From Rhinopithecus roxellana (lineage: Eukaryota > Chordata > Mammalia > Primates > Cercopithecidae), in the NCBI RefSeq assembly GCF_007565055.1, contig NC_044552.1:150989859-151053858 (forward strand): DNA of 64,000 nt, read 5' to 3'. The translations under genes and the position numbers were made by a program. The notes under the pieces were generated by a model that saw only the letters and a program-made list of their open reading frames with translations, did no database searches and was not told the DNA's origin. Positions 10,253 through 23,189 of this stretch are shown here, piece after piece. How positions within the stretch are numbered: position 1 is the first letter of the stretch; the number at the start of each line of letters is the position of its first letter.

Positions 10253-10945
10253 CCTGCATACTCTTCCATGCAAATGTGTTGGAACAGACCGTGCCATAAA
10301 CAGTCAAAGCAAGGATCTGCTGCTGAGCACTGAGGGCTTATGGGAGGTTCTGGGGCAAGAAGAGCTTTTGGGGACTCCTTAAGGACTGAGGTGAGGACGG
10401 TGGGAAGGAGTGGGCAGTGTGGGTGGAAGGCAGGGGCTTGGGGACAGCAGGGGAGACCTGGAGAACAAGGGAGCAGGGGCTGTGGGAAGCAGCCGCTGGA
10501 GGTTGGACAGATGCCAGGCCAAGGCGGGGTCAGTGGCACAGGCTCCCAGGTGAGTGGGGCTGGGACGGGACAGGAGGGAGTGACCTCCCCATCACGTGGA
10601 GGCTGAGTTGATGATGACGGGAAGGGCAGCAGGGGCCAAAAAGAGAGGGACGACCCAGCACGCCATGCACTCAATACTCAACGGGGCCCCCATTTAAGGT
10701 AAATATTTGTTTAACGGCACCGTGACACACAGTATTTTCTGAATTTAAGTTTAACTCTGTTCAACAAATGTTTATGAACTGTCTACTGAGGAGAGGCATT
10801 GAAGCACAGAGATGAATCACACATACTTGAGCTTCAAAAGGTTGCCGGGTAAACAAATAATTACAAAACAGTGCCAGGCTAGAATAGAAAGCCAGCATGG
10901 GGAAGCCTGTGTGATGGAGCCCTGTCAGCAGAAGGAGTCGGGACG
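10253..10945. other. Probable CCR6 intron, purine-rich, no gene seen
   Basis: G-rich on the plus strand between 10330 and 10640, with open frames on both strands caused by skewed composition. No domain or splice-supported exon recognised. Confidence 0.35.
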
Positions 10946-11151
10946 GGGCCCAGAGAGAGGGGATCCAGAGGGATAGGGGTCCCAGAAGGAGGGGTCCCAA
11001 AGGGAGGGGGTCCAGAGGGAAGGGGAGTCCTAGAGGGAGAGGTCCCAGAGGGAGGGAGTCAGAGGGAGGGTGGTCCCAGAGGGAGGAGTCCCGGAGGCCG
11101 GGGGACCCGGAGGGAGGGTCCCTGAGAGAAGGAGGCCCGGAGGGAGCCAGA
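10946..11151. repeat. G-rich degenerate minisatellite (about 14-18 bp unit)
   Basis: About a dozen imperfect units of the type GTCCCAGAGGGAGGG, with many runs of three to five G on the plus strand. Unit length varies, so reading frames are not preserved for long. Could form G-quadruplexes. Confidence 0.85.
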
Positions 11152-13187
11152 TACACAGACCACAGGGCAGGAAGTTCCCAGCAGAGATATGAGAAGCTGG
11201 CCTACTCTGTCCTGTTCATAAGGCACTACTTTAATTTCCTTTCATTTATTCTCATTTCAGAATAAGTCAATGAACCAAAATTTATAAATTCCGTATCTCT
11301 TAGGATGGTGTTATGCACCTGTTAGGTATAAACAATGTACAATTCTAGATAATGACAAATTTAATGTTACTGTGGTTAAGAATCAGGATTCTCAATGAAA
11401 AAGACGGTTGTCAAGTTTACTTGTATGCCAGCCACAGTCATTGGAAATGATTCGGCCTGTGCCTGCCCCAACCCACCGTTTTCACAGGAAAAATTGTGTG
11501 AATTGTTTTAAGGAAATTGTGTGGGTGACAGATCGGCATGGGTGTCACCTCAACATGTAAAGAATCCTGTTCACAACTTGCTCCATCGTCTCAAATCTCA
11601 GGCAGCAGTCACCAGCAGCTTGGAGAAACAGGCTGCAGATTTCCTATTAAGGAAACTTTGATGGTGAAGACAGTAAGAAATTTTTTTAGTAGATATTTAT
11701 GTTCCTTCTTTAATGAACTGACAACAAGATACCCTGTTATCTACCAGTGGCAGATGAGAGATGCAGGGAAATGTGCTAAGTCCTGGTGAACCAGTGAACC
11801 CACCCTTGCAAAGCAGCCAACTGCAGCACGTCTCATGCTGTCTCTTTGAGGTTCAGCACTTCCTATCTCACACGTGGTCCCCATGATGACCATTCTCACC
11901 AGATCTCACTGTGATGTCATTAAATCACATGTAAAATACATTCAGCTCAACTGATTCTTAAAGTGTAATTTTCTTGTCTTTGGAATTTAGATATTTCCCA
12001 AACAAGTGGGCAGAGAAATACTTCTAGAGCTTCTGTAGGACATACTGTTCTTTGCAGGAGTTTCAGGGGCTCTAAGGAAAAGTCATCTAATGACACACTT
12101 TAGAAATGTCATTTGACTCAATTTGTTTTTGCAGTTGAGAGGCTTCTTTTCCAATATTCAGCTGCCTCAAGTAAAATGTCGATTATTGCTGTCCCAGTAA
12201 CTCATTGGCACCCCCCATCTGAAGGTTAGCCTCTCACAGGACTTGTGAATCCTTTCGGGCCCCTGGGGTACCCTGCAGGGCACGTACACTACAGCATGAC
12301 ACCAAATGAGAGACTCATCATGTCACATCCCCTGAGTGTCTCCTTCACCAGGAAGGTATGCCTCGTTGGCTGAGCTTTATCACATCTTCTGAAAACAAGA
12401 GAAAGCAGAATTTCTTGATTCCTGTTTTGCACCTCTCTACTCTTTTTTTTTTTTTAATCATTTCAAAGATATTCAGAGAATGTTGCAGTGAAGTTGTCTG
12501 ACTCCAGTGAATGGTGCCTGTGAAGTCCAGGAGCACAGAGCTGGAGCAAGGAAGCTCAAAACCCATTTGCAGAGAGAAAGAAGACGAATGCCTCCGACTG
12601 AGGTAAAATGCTGGGTGTTGTTGGTTCCCAGCAGGGTGCTGAGGGCATTCTAAGCCAGTGCAGGAGCGTCTGGTTTGGAAGTGGTGAGCCCTTGGGGGTC
12701 CGCGTGGGTTTGGTGATACTCAGTCTTCTCACACTGATTTCCAAGCCGTGGTGGTCACAGTCACTAAACTGCAGATCAGGGAGGTGTTACAGACATTGAA
12801 CACTTACGATAAAATCTGAAACTTAGAAGCAATCAAGAAGAGGAACCATGATCCAGGTGCAAGTACAATTAGGTGGCATGCTAGGTGTCTGGACAATCGG
12901 CTCTGTGATACCACTTTGCTGGCAGGCTGGCACAAGGCCCTACTGACATTGCACTGATCTCAGCCTTCAGCTGTGTCCTGCCCATTGCTTCTATTGATGA
13001 GAGAAGCAAAAAGAGAAGAGGCAAGTTCATTAGGTCTAAAAACGTCAAGAAGCCTAAAAAGATAATTAATATATTGGATGACAGAATCAACATACAAATA
13101 TTCTGGACAGAATCAAGCAATGGGTAAATCTAATGTGGTAAAATTCAGTAGGGAAAATAGAAGCTTCTCCACTTAGATTTACATAAG
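11152..13187. other. Probable CCR6 intron, nothing recognised
   Basis: AT-leaning sequence without a clear repeat family or exon. Open frames are short and unremarkable. Confidence 0.35.
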
Positions 13188-13505
13188 CAGGCTGGGTGCG
13201 TTGGCTCACACCTGTAATCCCAGCACTTTGGGAGGCCAAGGCAGGCGGATCACTTGAGGTCAGGAGTTTGAGACCAGCATGGCAAACATGGTGAAACCCT
13301 GTCTCTACCAAAAATATAAAAAAATAGCTAGGTGTGGTGGTGCACGCCTGTAATCCCAGCTACTCAGGAGGCTGAAGCAAGAGAATCACTTGAACCCGGG
13401 AGACGGAGTTGCAAAGAGCTGAGATCGTGCCACTGCACTCCAGCCTGAACGACAGAGCTAGACTCCTTATCAGAAATAAAAAATAAAAATACAAAAATAA
13501 ATAAG
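13188..13505 (+). mobile_element. Alu (AluS-like)
   Basis: Starts GGCTGGGTGCGTTGGCTCAC and ends with an A-rich tail of AAATAAAAATACAAAAATAA type. The string ATAAGCA before the element recurs after the tail, a probable short target-site duplication. Confidence 0.9.
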
Positions 13506-13745
13506 CAACTACACAGATATAAAATGAAAATGCAGCAGCAGCAAAAGTCTTAAGAATTTTATTTGCTAGTAAGCTCACCAAGAGATTGGTGAATCAGTAC
13601 TGTGTGGCCACAGACATGCAGCCAGCCGGAAAGCCAGCCAGCTCTGCTCATCTCTGGATACTCTCCTCCCTGGTCACTAAGGCTTTCCCACCCAATAATA
13701 GATACAGAGTGCGGAGGCTCCTAACACAGGGGACAGCACTTGTCG

Positions 13746-14095
13746 GCAGAATCATGGCCCCATGTCACGCTTGTGGTTAGCAGAATCATGGCCCCATGCC
13801 CAGGCCCTGACGCAGGCACCAGAACCTCTACATGTGTTGCCTTACACAGCAAAAGGGACTTTGCATGCAATGAAGCTAAAGATCTAAGGGCCTGGAGGTA
13901 GGCAGAGATCATGCTGGATTATCTCGTTGGACCCACTGCAATCATGAGTCCCTAGAGGTGAAGAGTCCTTCTCCCCGGAGATGGGAGAAGAAAAGATTCA
14001 GAGGTGAGAGTTGCAGACAGAAGAGGGGACCACAAGCTGAGCCATGTGGTTGCCCCGAGAAGCTAAAAAGGCCCTCTGCTGACAGCCAAGAGTGA
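13746..14095 (+). repeat. Old LTR-like fossil with a 33-bp internal duplication
   Basis: Strings such as GTTAGCAGAATCATGGCCCC, TTGCCTTACACAGCAAAAGG and GGACTTTGCATGCAATGAAG match a common mammalian interspersed repeat of LTR-like type. AGAATCATGGCCCCATG occurs twice, about 33 bp apart, at the left end. Family assignment is uncertain. Confidence 0.5.
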
Positions 14096-14239
14096 ATATG
14101 AGGATCTCAGTCCTACAGTCACAAAGCATTGAACTCTGCCCATGATTGGATTGGGCGAGGACCAGATCTCCTTGTAAACATGCAAATAGTACTTACTAGG
14201 GGAAAGAAGCCTGGGAGCCCCTATCTAAAAGTGCAGAAT

Positions 14240-14345
14240 AGCTGGACACAGTGGCTCGCACCTGTAATCCCAGAACGTTGGGAGGCTGAGGTGGGTGGAT
14301 CACTTGAGGCCAGGAGTTCGAGAACAGCTCAGCCAACATGGGATG
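14240..14345 (+). mobile_element. Truncated Alu left monomer
   Basis: AGCTGGACACAGTGGCTCGC to about CAGCCAACATGG, then the similarity stops. It lacks the right monomer and tail. Confidence 0.8.
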
Positions 14346-14784
14346 CATCTCTCTGCCTAGTGTTTTTGTTCTTGAATCATTAGTAAAGTTTGACATTAGG
14401 TAAGATCTATAGATCCTATGGATGTCTGCTTCAAAGATTCAAATCCTTGCATTAACACAATCTCTGTGTTATTCTAATGCACACTTCAATTTAGGAACTG
14501 TTGTTTCTTGGAGAATTCAAGCATCCAGCATCTAAAAGTGAGTTCCAAGAGATGCTCTGGGTAGAAAGAAGGGAGGGAGACAGACAGGGGTGGGAAATGA
14601 TTTCTCTGTAGCTGGTATATTAAGACATAAATAAGATGCTAACTACATCCTTCCCTGGTTTATTCCTATTAGAGCTTGTTTATCAATGGTCCTTCAGAGC
14701 CCTGCTGGAATAACTCAGTATTTCCCAAACATTCTCACTCACAGAACCTTTTCAGTTCCTGTTCTTTGGAAACACTTTGGGAAA

Positions 14785-14890
14785 TGTTTGAGGCCAGGAG
14801 TTCCAAGCTGCAGTGTGCGATCATCATGTCTGTGAATGGCCAGGGTACTCCAGCCTGGGCAACACAGCAAGACCTCATCTCTTTTAAAAA
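14785..14890 (+). mobile_element. Alu-related monomer fragment
   Basis: TGAGGCCAGGAGTTCCAAGC through CTCCAGCCTGGGCAACACAG to a short A-rich end. Diverged, consistent with AluJ or a free monomer. Confidence 0.7.
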
Positions 14891-14992
14891 AGGTGGTTTA
14901 TTTATATGATGATATAAATCATATAATCTGACTATATAATCTATATTATCACATATGTATGATTATATAAACCATATAATCAATAAGTTGAC

Positions 14993-15354
14993 TGTATTAG
15001 TCTGTTCTGACGCTGCTAATAAAGACATACTTGAGACTGAGTAACTTATAAAGGAAAGAGGTTTAATTGACTCACAGTTCAGCATGGCTGGGAAGGCCTC
15101 AGGAAACTGACAATCACATCAGAAGGGGACGCAAACACATCCTTCTTCACATGATGGCAGGAAGGAGAAGAATGAGCCCAGCAAAGGGGGAAGCCCCCTG
15201 TGAAACCATCAGATCTCATGAGAACTCACTATCACGAGAACAGGATACCACCCCGTGATTCAATTATCTCCACCTGGTCGCTCCCATGACACGTGGGGAT
15301 TATGGGAACTGCAATTCAAGATGAGATGGATGGGGACACAGCCAAAGCATAACA
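14993..15354 (-). mobile_element. THE1-class LTR (ERVL-MaLR), solitary
   Basis: The plus strand reads TGTATTAGTCTGTTCTGACG, GCTGCTAATAAAGACATACT, GAGGTTTAATTGACTCACAG, and ends near CAAAGCATAACA, the reverse complement of a THE1/MST LTR. Flanks TTGAC and CTGAC give a near-match to a 5-bp target-site duplication. No internal retroviral sequence is attached. It is in the CCR6 sense orientation, within the probable 5'UTR intron. Confidence 0.88.
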
Positions 15355-15829
15355 CTGACCTAGAGGACTCTTCGTTCATTCATCCAAAGACAGGTCTGAG
15401 CAGCTCCTAGGGGCCAATCCCTGTTCAAGGCAACAACAGAGGGAAACGAGAAGATGGCTACATGCACCCACCACCTGACTGCAGCAGCTCACAGGCCCCC
15501 CAGGGCTGGCATCACCTGACCCAGGGAATGTGGCAAAGGGTGCCACCAAGGCAAACACAGGAGGAATCGTTAGACAGTGTGCTGGTCCCCACAGCAGCCT
15601 CTGAGTTGAAGTGCCTCCATTCCCCTAGCAATTGCATGAAACAAAATCGTGCAGGCCTCACATCTGATTGATTCTCTTCTCATTGTGGACATATGTTAGA
15701 CTTAGAAATAAACTTGTCTTAAAAGATATTTTAATGGCTTTTTCTCCCCTTACTTAGAGGCAAATAATGATAAGCTATACTTTAATAGGTATTTTGTATT
15801 TTAGGCTTGAAATCATATAAATAAACCAC

Positions 15830-15990
15830 GTTTTTTTAGAGATGGAGTCTTGCTATGTTGCCCAGGCTATAGTGCAGTGACCATTCACAGGCACGATAAT
15901 AGCACACTGCAGCCTCAAACTCCTGGCCTCTAGCTATCCTACCACCTCAGCCTCTAGAGTAGCTGGGACAACAAGCCACCACCCTGCTCA
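15830..15990 (-). mobile_element. Old Alu monomer (FLAM/AluJ-like)
   Basis: Poly-T then AGAGATGGAGTCTTGCTATG and CTGCAGCCTCAAACTCCTGG; the pattern is that of a single diverged monomer in reverse orientation. Confidence 0.75.
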
Positions 15991-16898
15991 TTTACATGAA
16001 ATGCAAATGTACTAACATCTCATGAAGATTAAATATATGCACATGGTAAGTAATAACTTAGCCTCTGAATTTCAATTTTAACACTTCAAAGATCTTGTTA
16101 TCACACATTTTTAAAAGTGTTACTTTAGGAAAAACTTAATTCCAGAATAATATTTCTAACATAGCATTTAAAAAGGTTACTTCAATTTTTATTGCAATAA
16201 AGTAATGTGGCTTCCTAGTACAATTTTTATTATGTATAATATGCAAGAGAGTATCTCAGAAAGCAATCATTAATTTATTAGTTCATTTAGAAATGAAAAG
16301 AATACCTAATTATACGTTCTGCTAAAAAGCAGAACCAGTGGAAAGAGGGAGGGGCCGCCCCCACCATAGGATTTAAGGCTGTGTTCAGTTCTCCAAACAC
16401 AGCCACACTCATCTCCCCCTGGCCTTCCACAGTGCCTCTACCTTTTATGTTTTTGGACTTTGAGGGCATTGGGAGAGCTCTAATCACAGGCAAATGGCCC
16501 CAGAAGAGGTGGGTAGCCGCAGCCACACTCTCAGGGAGACCAGTACTGGGGCTGGCTCTGTGGTGGTAGCAAAGAGAGAGGGCCAGTGAGAGCTGTAGGG
16601 GGGGTGCTCCCCAACAGGAGCAGAGGTTGGGGGAACCAAGCAACAGACCGACTGCCATTGTTCATCCCTTTGGCCAACGACAGACTGTGCCCAAGAAAAT
16701 TCAGTATGGGGAAAACGTTAGTAATAGTTATCAAAATATTACTGGTAATAAAAACTGTGTTAACTTATAATTTAAAAACATTTACTAACTAGCTTAACAA
16801 TGTGCTAAAATTAAGTTGTCTGGCAGTTTTAAATTTGTGCTTACTTTCATAAAGAGTATTGGCCCTGCAAAACAAGGAGCAAGAACTAAATAAGAGTA
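15991..16898. other. Probable CCR6 intron, nothing recognised
   Basis: AT-rich to about 16330 and then mixed sequence. The 123-codon minus-strand frame at 16287-16658 has no recognisable domain. Confidence 0.35.
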
Positions 16899-17239
16899 TG
16901 TGTGTATGTGTGCATATGTGTGTGTGTATGTGTGTGTGTATGTGTATATGCATGTGTGCATTTGTGCAGTGTGCATATGCCTGCATATATACATGTGTTT
17001 ACATCATGTATGCATATATGCATGTGTGTATATAGATGTGTGCATGTGTGTATACAGGTGTATGTGTGTGTTTGCATGTGTGTGCATGGGCGTATATTGG
17101 TGCCTGCATGTATACATACATGTGTGTATACATGCATGTGTGTGCAGTATGTGTATAACTCTGTGTGTGAACATATGGATGTGAGTGTATGTATATATGC
17201 ACGCATATGTGTATGTGTGTGTTTGTGTGTGTGTGTGCA
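16899..17239. repeat. Long TG/TATG/TGCA-rich simple repeat
   Basis: About 340 bp of alternating purine-pyrimidine sequence, mostly TGTG, TATG and TGCATG. It is open in several frames on both strands (Cys/Val-rich or His/Thr-rich), which explains the cluster of overlapping spurious frames here. Such tracts can adopt Z-DNA. Confidence 0.95.
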
Positions 17240-17274
17240 TATGCTGTAAATTAAGTTCTAGTTACCTGCTGGGC

Positions 17275-17380
17275 ATTAAAATCACTGGTTTACAGCTGTT
17301 TATCGCTTTTAACCTCACAAAACCCTTTAAGGTAGACATCATACCCATTTTACAGATAGTGAGCCTGTAGCTTCTCTAGG
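17275..17380 (+). mobile_element. MIR fragment
   Basis: TTTAACCTCACAAAACCCTT and CATTTTACAGATAGTGAGCC match the conserved MIR core and its 3' part. Confidence 0.7.
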
Positions 17381-17934
17381 ACTGTGAGCACTGGTGAGAC
17401 TTTCATTATTGTCTCTTACCCGCCTTTCTAATTCACTTTGCCACCAGCAGGTCTTAGTGAAATGCCACAGAATTCCCACAAGATCTTAAATAATGTATTT
17501 ATTTTAAAACATCTTATTGATATCAGAGTTTCACAAACTATAATGGTAGGTGTTCAATACATGTATGTTCTCTAAGTTTATCTGAATCACGGGCACACCA
17601 CATTTTATACTTTTTTAGATAAGCACCAGTGGAGCTGAAACTCTAGACTGGCTTCCTTCTGCTTTTGAATGAGGGTGGCTAAGCAGGAGACCAGGAGGTT
17701 TGATTTTTTTTTTTGTTTTCCCCCGGTAATTTGTTTATTAAGCTTCTGTGGGTTTTTTTTTTTTTCAGTTCCTTTTATTTATTTGGAAGTTTGCTTTTAT
17801 GTTTTCTGTTTCATTTGTAGAAATTACATCTTTAAGCATTTAAAGAATAGCTTTAGTTATGGCCTTGCATTTTTGTTTTTCTTTGTAACGCTGATCTCTA
17901 TTATATCTATGCCTTGCTGCTAAGTGGACTTTGG

Positions 17935-18203
17935 AGCTGATCTCCAGCTGGAGTGCAGTGGTGTGATCTCGGCTCACTGCAACCTCCGCCTCCCAAGTTC
18001 CAGTGATTCTCCTGCCTCAGCCTCCCGAGTAGCTGGGATTACAGGCACACGCCACAATGTCTGGCTAATTTTTGTATTTTTAGTAGAGACGGGGTTTCAC
18101 CATGTTGGCCAGGCTGTTCTCAAACTGCTGACCTCAGGTGATCCACTCAGCTCGGCCTCCCAAAGTGCTGGGATTACAGGTGTGAGCCACTGCACCTAGC
18201 CTG
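17935..18203 (-). mobile_element. Alu lacking its A-tail end
   Basis: Starts inside the right monomer at CAGCTGGAGTGCAGTGGTGT with no preceding poly-T, and ends at GAGCCACTGCACCTAGCC. The A-tail and adjoining bases are missing. Confidence 0.85.
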
Positions 18204-19260
18204 GCTCCTTTTAATGTCACTGTGTATTATTTTCTGGTCATAAGATACTGGCTTCATAATCACAGTGGCATTGGCAGCCCTCATGAGAGCTTTGCAACTG
18301 AGACTTGTTGAAATTTCCACCTTTTCAGTTTCTCTTAACCACCCTCACAAACTCCTTCCTGCTCGATCTTAGGCTGCCTTGGCTGCCCACTCATCAGCCT
18401 TCATTGCATAAATGACTTACTGCCTCCAAAATATTTCTTAGCTTAATATTTTGTTTTCCAAAATCTTTTAGCGTATTAGATCAAGTAAAGAATCACATTC
18501 CTCTCCAGACTGATGCCCTGAGGATATCTCCTGTATGAGGAGCAAGTACCCAGATCATCACCCAAGCTCCTGTGCAGGGAGCGAGTATGAAATCCCTTAC
18601 TATCCACTTAGAGGAAAAGTGGGCTTCCTAAAACCGCAAAGTCAATGCTTCCAGGAAAGGAGGTCTGCATCATTAAGCATAAACACGGCCAATATGCCAG
18701 CATTCTGGAAGATTAATGGGTAAAACAGTCCCATTCCTATCAGACTAGGGGATCAAAGAAGTTACATTTTTGAAAGAAAAGTTTCAGGGGCCTTGGCATG
18801 CTCACCTCACGCAGTACTCTGATCCACTCCCTTCAGCCTCACTCCGAGCCCCACAATCTGATGACTCCAGGTCCCCAATGTGATGACCATCTGTCAATAA
18901 GATGCAGCTTCTAGCGTTCATTAAGAAAAAAGCTGTGAGCTACTAGAATTGCCCAAAAGCAAGTTCTGGATTGCCACTTCCTATTGAAAAGTAACGCCTA
19001 TTTGCCCAAATGCGAATGGTTAACCATGTATATCCTGTAGGGTATTGAGTAATCGTAGGATCCCTGAAATCAAAGTCCAACCCATGGTAAAGTGGTAAGA
19101 AAGAGGGAGGCGTTGTAGCTCCCCAGAGGAAGACAGCCTTTGTGTGGTTTTCAATTTGCAGCAATGAGTTTGTACCCAAACTTTCATACTCCTTTACCTG
19201 ATTATCTCCTGGAAGCAAGGAGTGTCTGCAAGCCGACTGGGAAGATTCGGGAATGTTTGG
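18204..19260. other. Probable CCR6 intron, nothing recognised
   Basis: Non-repetitive as far as can be seen by eye, with only short open frames. Confidence 0.35.
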
Positions 19261-19440
19261 AAGAGGCCGTGTGAGTTAAAGAGCTGGGTCGGGAGCACTT
19301 TTGTTTGGAGTCAGTCAGTCCTGGCTCCACCTCGAAAGCTGTGCAGCCACAGAAGGGCCACTGAGCCCCGGCAAGCCTCGGTTTCCTCTTTTAGAAGAAA
19401 GACCATGACAGCTCTAACCTCAGAAGGTTCCAAGAAATAG
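19261..19440 (+). mobile_element. MIR fragment
   Basis: GTCAGTCAGTCCTGGCTCCA, then CCTCGGTTTCCTCTTTTAGA and ATGACAGCTCTAACCTCAGA follow the order of a MIR element. Diverged. Confidence 0.65.
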
Positions 19441-22400
19441 CCAGGCCCATCCACGGAAGCCCAGGAACAGCGCCTGGAGGAGAGGTGGTTCTCCATGCAT
19501 ATCAGCTATTATTACCAGATACTTTGAGACCAGCAGATGAGCCCCTCAATCAAAAGTGGGACACCTAATCTTCATGTGGCACAGAGACATAATCTCTGGG
19601 GGACAATGGGGGTCACTGCCCCGTCATTAGACATATCAAGAAAAACAGCTGACGACAGTCACTCAGAAATTTATTTTTAGATGCAAGTGATTAAAACAAT
19701 AGAAAAGAACCCATGAATCATAAGGTTATTTACACCTGGGTTGTTGTGAACCACATCTCAGGAAATAACAAAAGTTTTACAGACTAGAGGTTCATGATCA
19801 ATTCGCAGCCAGGCTGATGGACTCACACTTTCTCCACCTCCCAGTGCACTGTGCCTCCCCACCCCAGGCTGCCCATGAGGCCCCACTGCCTGCTGCCCAG
19901 ATCTGCTCTGTCTTGACCACACCTTATCCAGGTCTCTCCTTCCTGCAGAGCCCTGAGCTCCACGTCCCCAAGCCTGAGCGAGCCTGAGAAGCTGGAGTGC
20001 ACCCCTTGTCATCTCTCCGGAGAGCCAGCTGGACACAGCAGGACCTGTGTTCTGCTCATCCCCACTCACTGGCCATTTTCCTGGGCTTGTACAGGGTCTC
20101 CTCCAAAGACCCTGCTGGCCCCGGTGGCTCCTCCTTACTGGATAAAAGAAGGGCCTTTTCTATTTGAAGCACCTGCAGACCCATAGTCATGGGGTCCTCT
20201 TGCTTCCATCATCCCTTTCCCTGACTTACAACAATCCTTCCAAACAAAGCCTCTCCTGACTAAGTCCTGGCTGTTTTCCTCTAACAGAGCTCACAACTTC
20301 CTTCACCCTGGGTGACCTGTCCCTCCTCCATCTGAGAGGAGCCCAGGAGCGCTGTGCCCCAGTAGTTCACCCCAACCCGAAACCTGCTGATTATTGGATG
20401 GGGAACAAAGCAAGACCCTCCCCTCTGATCTTCCAACCCCTCCCCTGCTACCTCAGCTCCATCCCCTTCTCCTCACTTCCAGCATCTCCCCTGAGGCTTC
20501 TGCTTCCTGTAGAAGGGCTGCCCATAGGAGAAAGAAACAGGCTGCCAGGGAACACACCCCCACTGCGTTCTCAGGTGCCCTCTAACACTGCCCTTGGATG
20601 GTCTTGCTTAGTGTGAAGGTAAGAAAGTAAGCCCTTTTATAGATGATTAGCCCTGGCAATGCCTGCCTGGAAAGAAAAGAAAGAAAATGAAAAACAGATT
20701 GGACTTTGCAGGAGACCAAAAATGAACATTAGTTAAGCAGAAATGTAACGTGTTGAACAAAACTGCGTTGTGTGGCCACACAGAGGGTGAGGGACCCAGG
20801 AGGCCCAATGACACCCCCTTCCTTGCAGAGCAGAGAGATTCACTGCCACTATGGGGGCCCCTTCAGTTAGACTGCACAGAGGCAGGGATCTGGAGGTCTC
20901 TAAGAGCGGCCTCCTCCCTGCGACACCCTCCCTGCCCCAGAAAGGAAGGCAGTGGATGGAGATTGGGACCCTGCTGCTGACTGGCTCCCAGCCTGGACCA
21001 GTTGCCTTTTCTTTGAGAGCTGAGGCAGATGCACCACGTGTCACTGACGTCTGCAATGCTTCTCATGTCCTTTACCCCATATTCCTTCTGTAGTTCCAAG
21101 TCAAATCCAAATTATATGTCACCCTGAGAAAGCTGAGACCCATTTGGTTTTTATCTCTCTAAAAATGTCCCCATATTAAAGATCCTCTTAGATCTCACTC
21201 TTATTGAAACTTCCTCAAGTTTAAAATCACACTGTTCATTTGCATAGACACTGTGAGGCACATGAAAGGCGAGGAACGTGGTTTACAGTCACATGTTTCA
21301 TAACGATAATTTTCCAGACAGAAAATTCCACAGCAACGTCAAAAGTTCATTCCGAACAAAAGCCAGGGACAGTTTGGTAAATTCAGATAATAGTCATAAG
21401 GAGTTGCTTTAAAACTCACATTGAGGCATTTCTAGGAAAGCCATCTGCCTCTGGCTACAACCCTACAGAGGACACTGTGTATGGTTCAGAATGGGTCACC
21501 ATGATCATTTCTCCTTGTGATTGCCTTTAATTCACAAACAGGCCCTGCACACACTGGAGGCCACAGCACACACACTGGAGGCCATGGCACACCACGTTGT
21601 GGACATTGGTCATCTGGGTGTCAGTCATCTTTTGAAATTATCAGCAAAGTTGAAAAGACAGTAAATGCTTTGTTAACCCCTAAAGTAACACTCTATACAG
21701 ACTTTGAGGAAGTCAATGTGGTGAGCTGGTTGGGAATTCTTGCTGAGATACCAGGCAACAGCAGTGTCCCACGTGCCAGCCACATGGGGGAGCCCCCCAG
21801 CCCAGTCGAGCCTTCAGATGACATGGCTCCCACCCATTCTCTGATGGTACCTACAGTGGGGGCCCCAACTGAGAAGCACTCAGCCGAGCCCAGTTGACCC
21901 CCAGAGCCACAAGACATTGTAAATAAATCACTGTTAAAACCACCGTGACTCAAGGTGGTGGCTAAGCAACAATGGATAAGCGGGGCAGCTTTCTACTCTC
22001 ATTGTGTGCACAAAACTTCTGAAGTAATGAACATGTTTTTAAAATAAAAAAAAACAAATTAAAATAAAAGCCTCATTTGTTTGTTTTTAAAAACCCTCCC
22101 CAGGAAAGACTAGAGTGAGCACAGGTGCTGGGAGTGGAGGGACAGGAAGAAGAAATCTACAACAGTGACAGCGGGCAGGCAGCCACAGGCTCACACACAT
22201 TGCAGATCACCGAGCCCAGCAGTGCTTGGATCTGTGTTATGTGGTTTGGATTTATATCTTTTTCTCAACAATAAAGTAAAAAAAGGCTACTTAACAAATT
22301 ATGTCAGCAAATTATCTAGTAGGGACAAAAACACATTTTATAGGAGGAAGTACAAGCTGTGCTGACACCTTGAATTTTGGAGTTTACAAAGATGTCAAAA

Positions 22401-23189
22401 GGTGTATCCTTCAATGCTCACTGCATATGCTAATACATTCGGGCCTGGGGAGACACTCTGTGTTATTCTACCCCACAAAGTAGCTGACCTGAAAATTACT
22501 CTCCCAAATAGCCAGGAGAACACCTGTTATAAATTATTTTTCAGATACAAATCATTTTTTCACATAATTACTGCATGTAGCACACAAGGTACAGAAATAG
22601 TTAAAAGTGTGCCATTTACTTCCCACCTTTCAGGAGTTCATGTTGTTGGAAAGTTGAGGCCTAAATACATGACAATACAAGCAACATGTGATGCACAGAG
22701 AGTCTGTGTGTGATGGATCCGTGAAGAAATGCCACTGGGAGAGTCCAGTTCACAGGAGGGAGCACACAGGAGCCCCTTCAGCTCCAGCCTCCTGGACTTC
22801 AGGCTCTTTGTGAAGGGCTGGTACTCAACCAGGAAGGTGACTCGGATCTGACCAGGTAGGCAGGGGGAGGAAGGCAATTTGGGGACAAACAGCATGAGCC
22901 TGGGTGGGGAGGCAGAAAGGCACCAAGGTGGAGAGCAGTGAGGACAGGTGGGGGCACCAGCCCTCAGTGGGGAGCCAGGGAGGGTGACTGCAGGACCAGA
23001 ATGCTGGCGACAATGCAAAGACACAGATGTCCGTGGGCCGTAGAGGGACGGGGAGCAAGTTTACAGTAGGGAGAAGAGCAGGGCACAGGGCAGGTTCACC
23101 CTCCTCCTGGCGGCAGCCCTGCCCAACATCACAGAGCAGGGAAGGGAGCCGGGACCACGGGCGTCCAACACGTGGGGCTGACCCTCGCC
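19441..23189. other. Probable CCR6 intron, nothing recognised
   Basis: No strong repeat or exon seen. Segments around 20100-20600 and 22740-23180 are GC-richer and hold overlapping open frames on both strands without domains. The 163-codon minus-strand frame at 22825-23316 runs into a MIR and is probably chance. Confidence 0.35.

Noticed and set aside
16886..17249. Cys/Val-rich and His/Thr-rich frames on both strands, up to 115 codons
   Set aside because: Translation of the TG-rich simple repeat.
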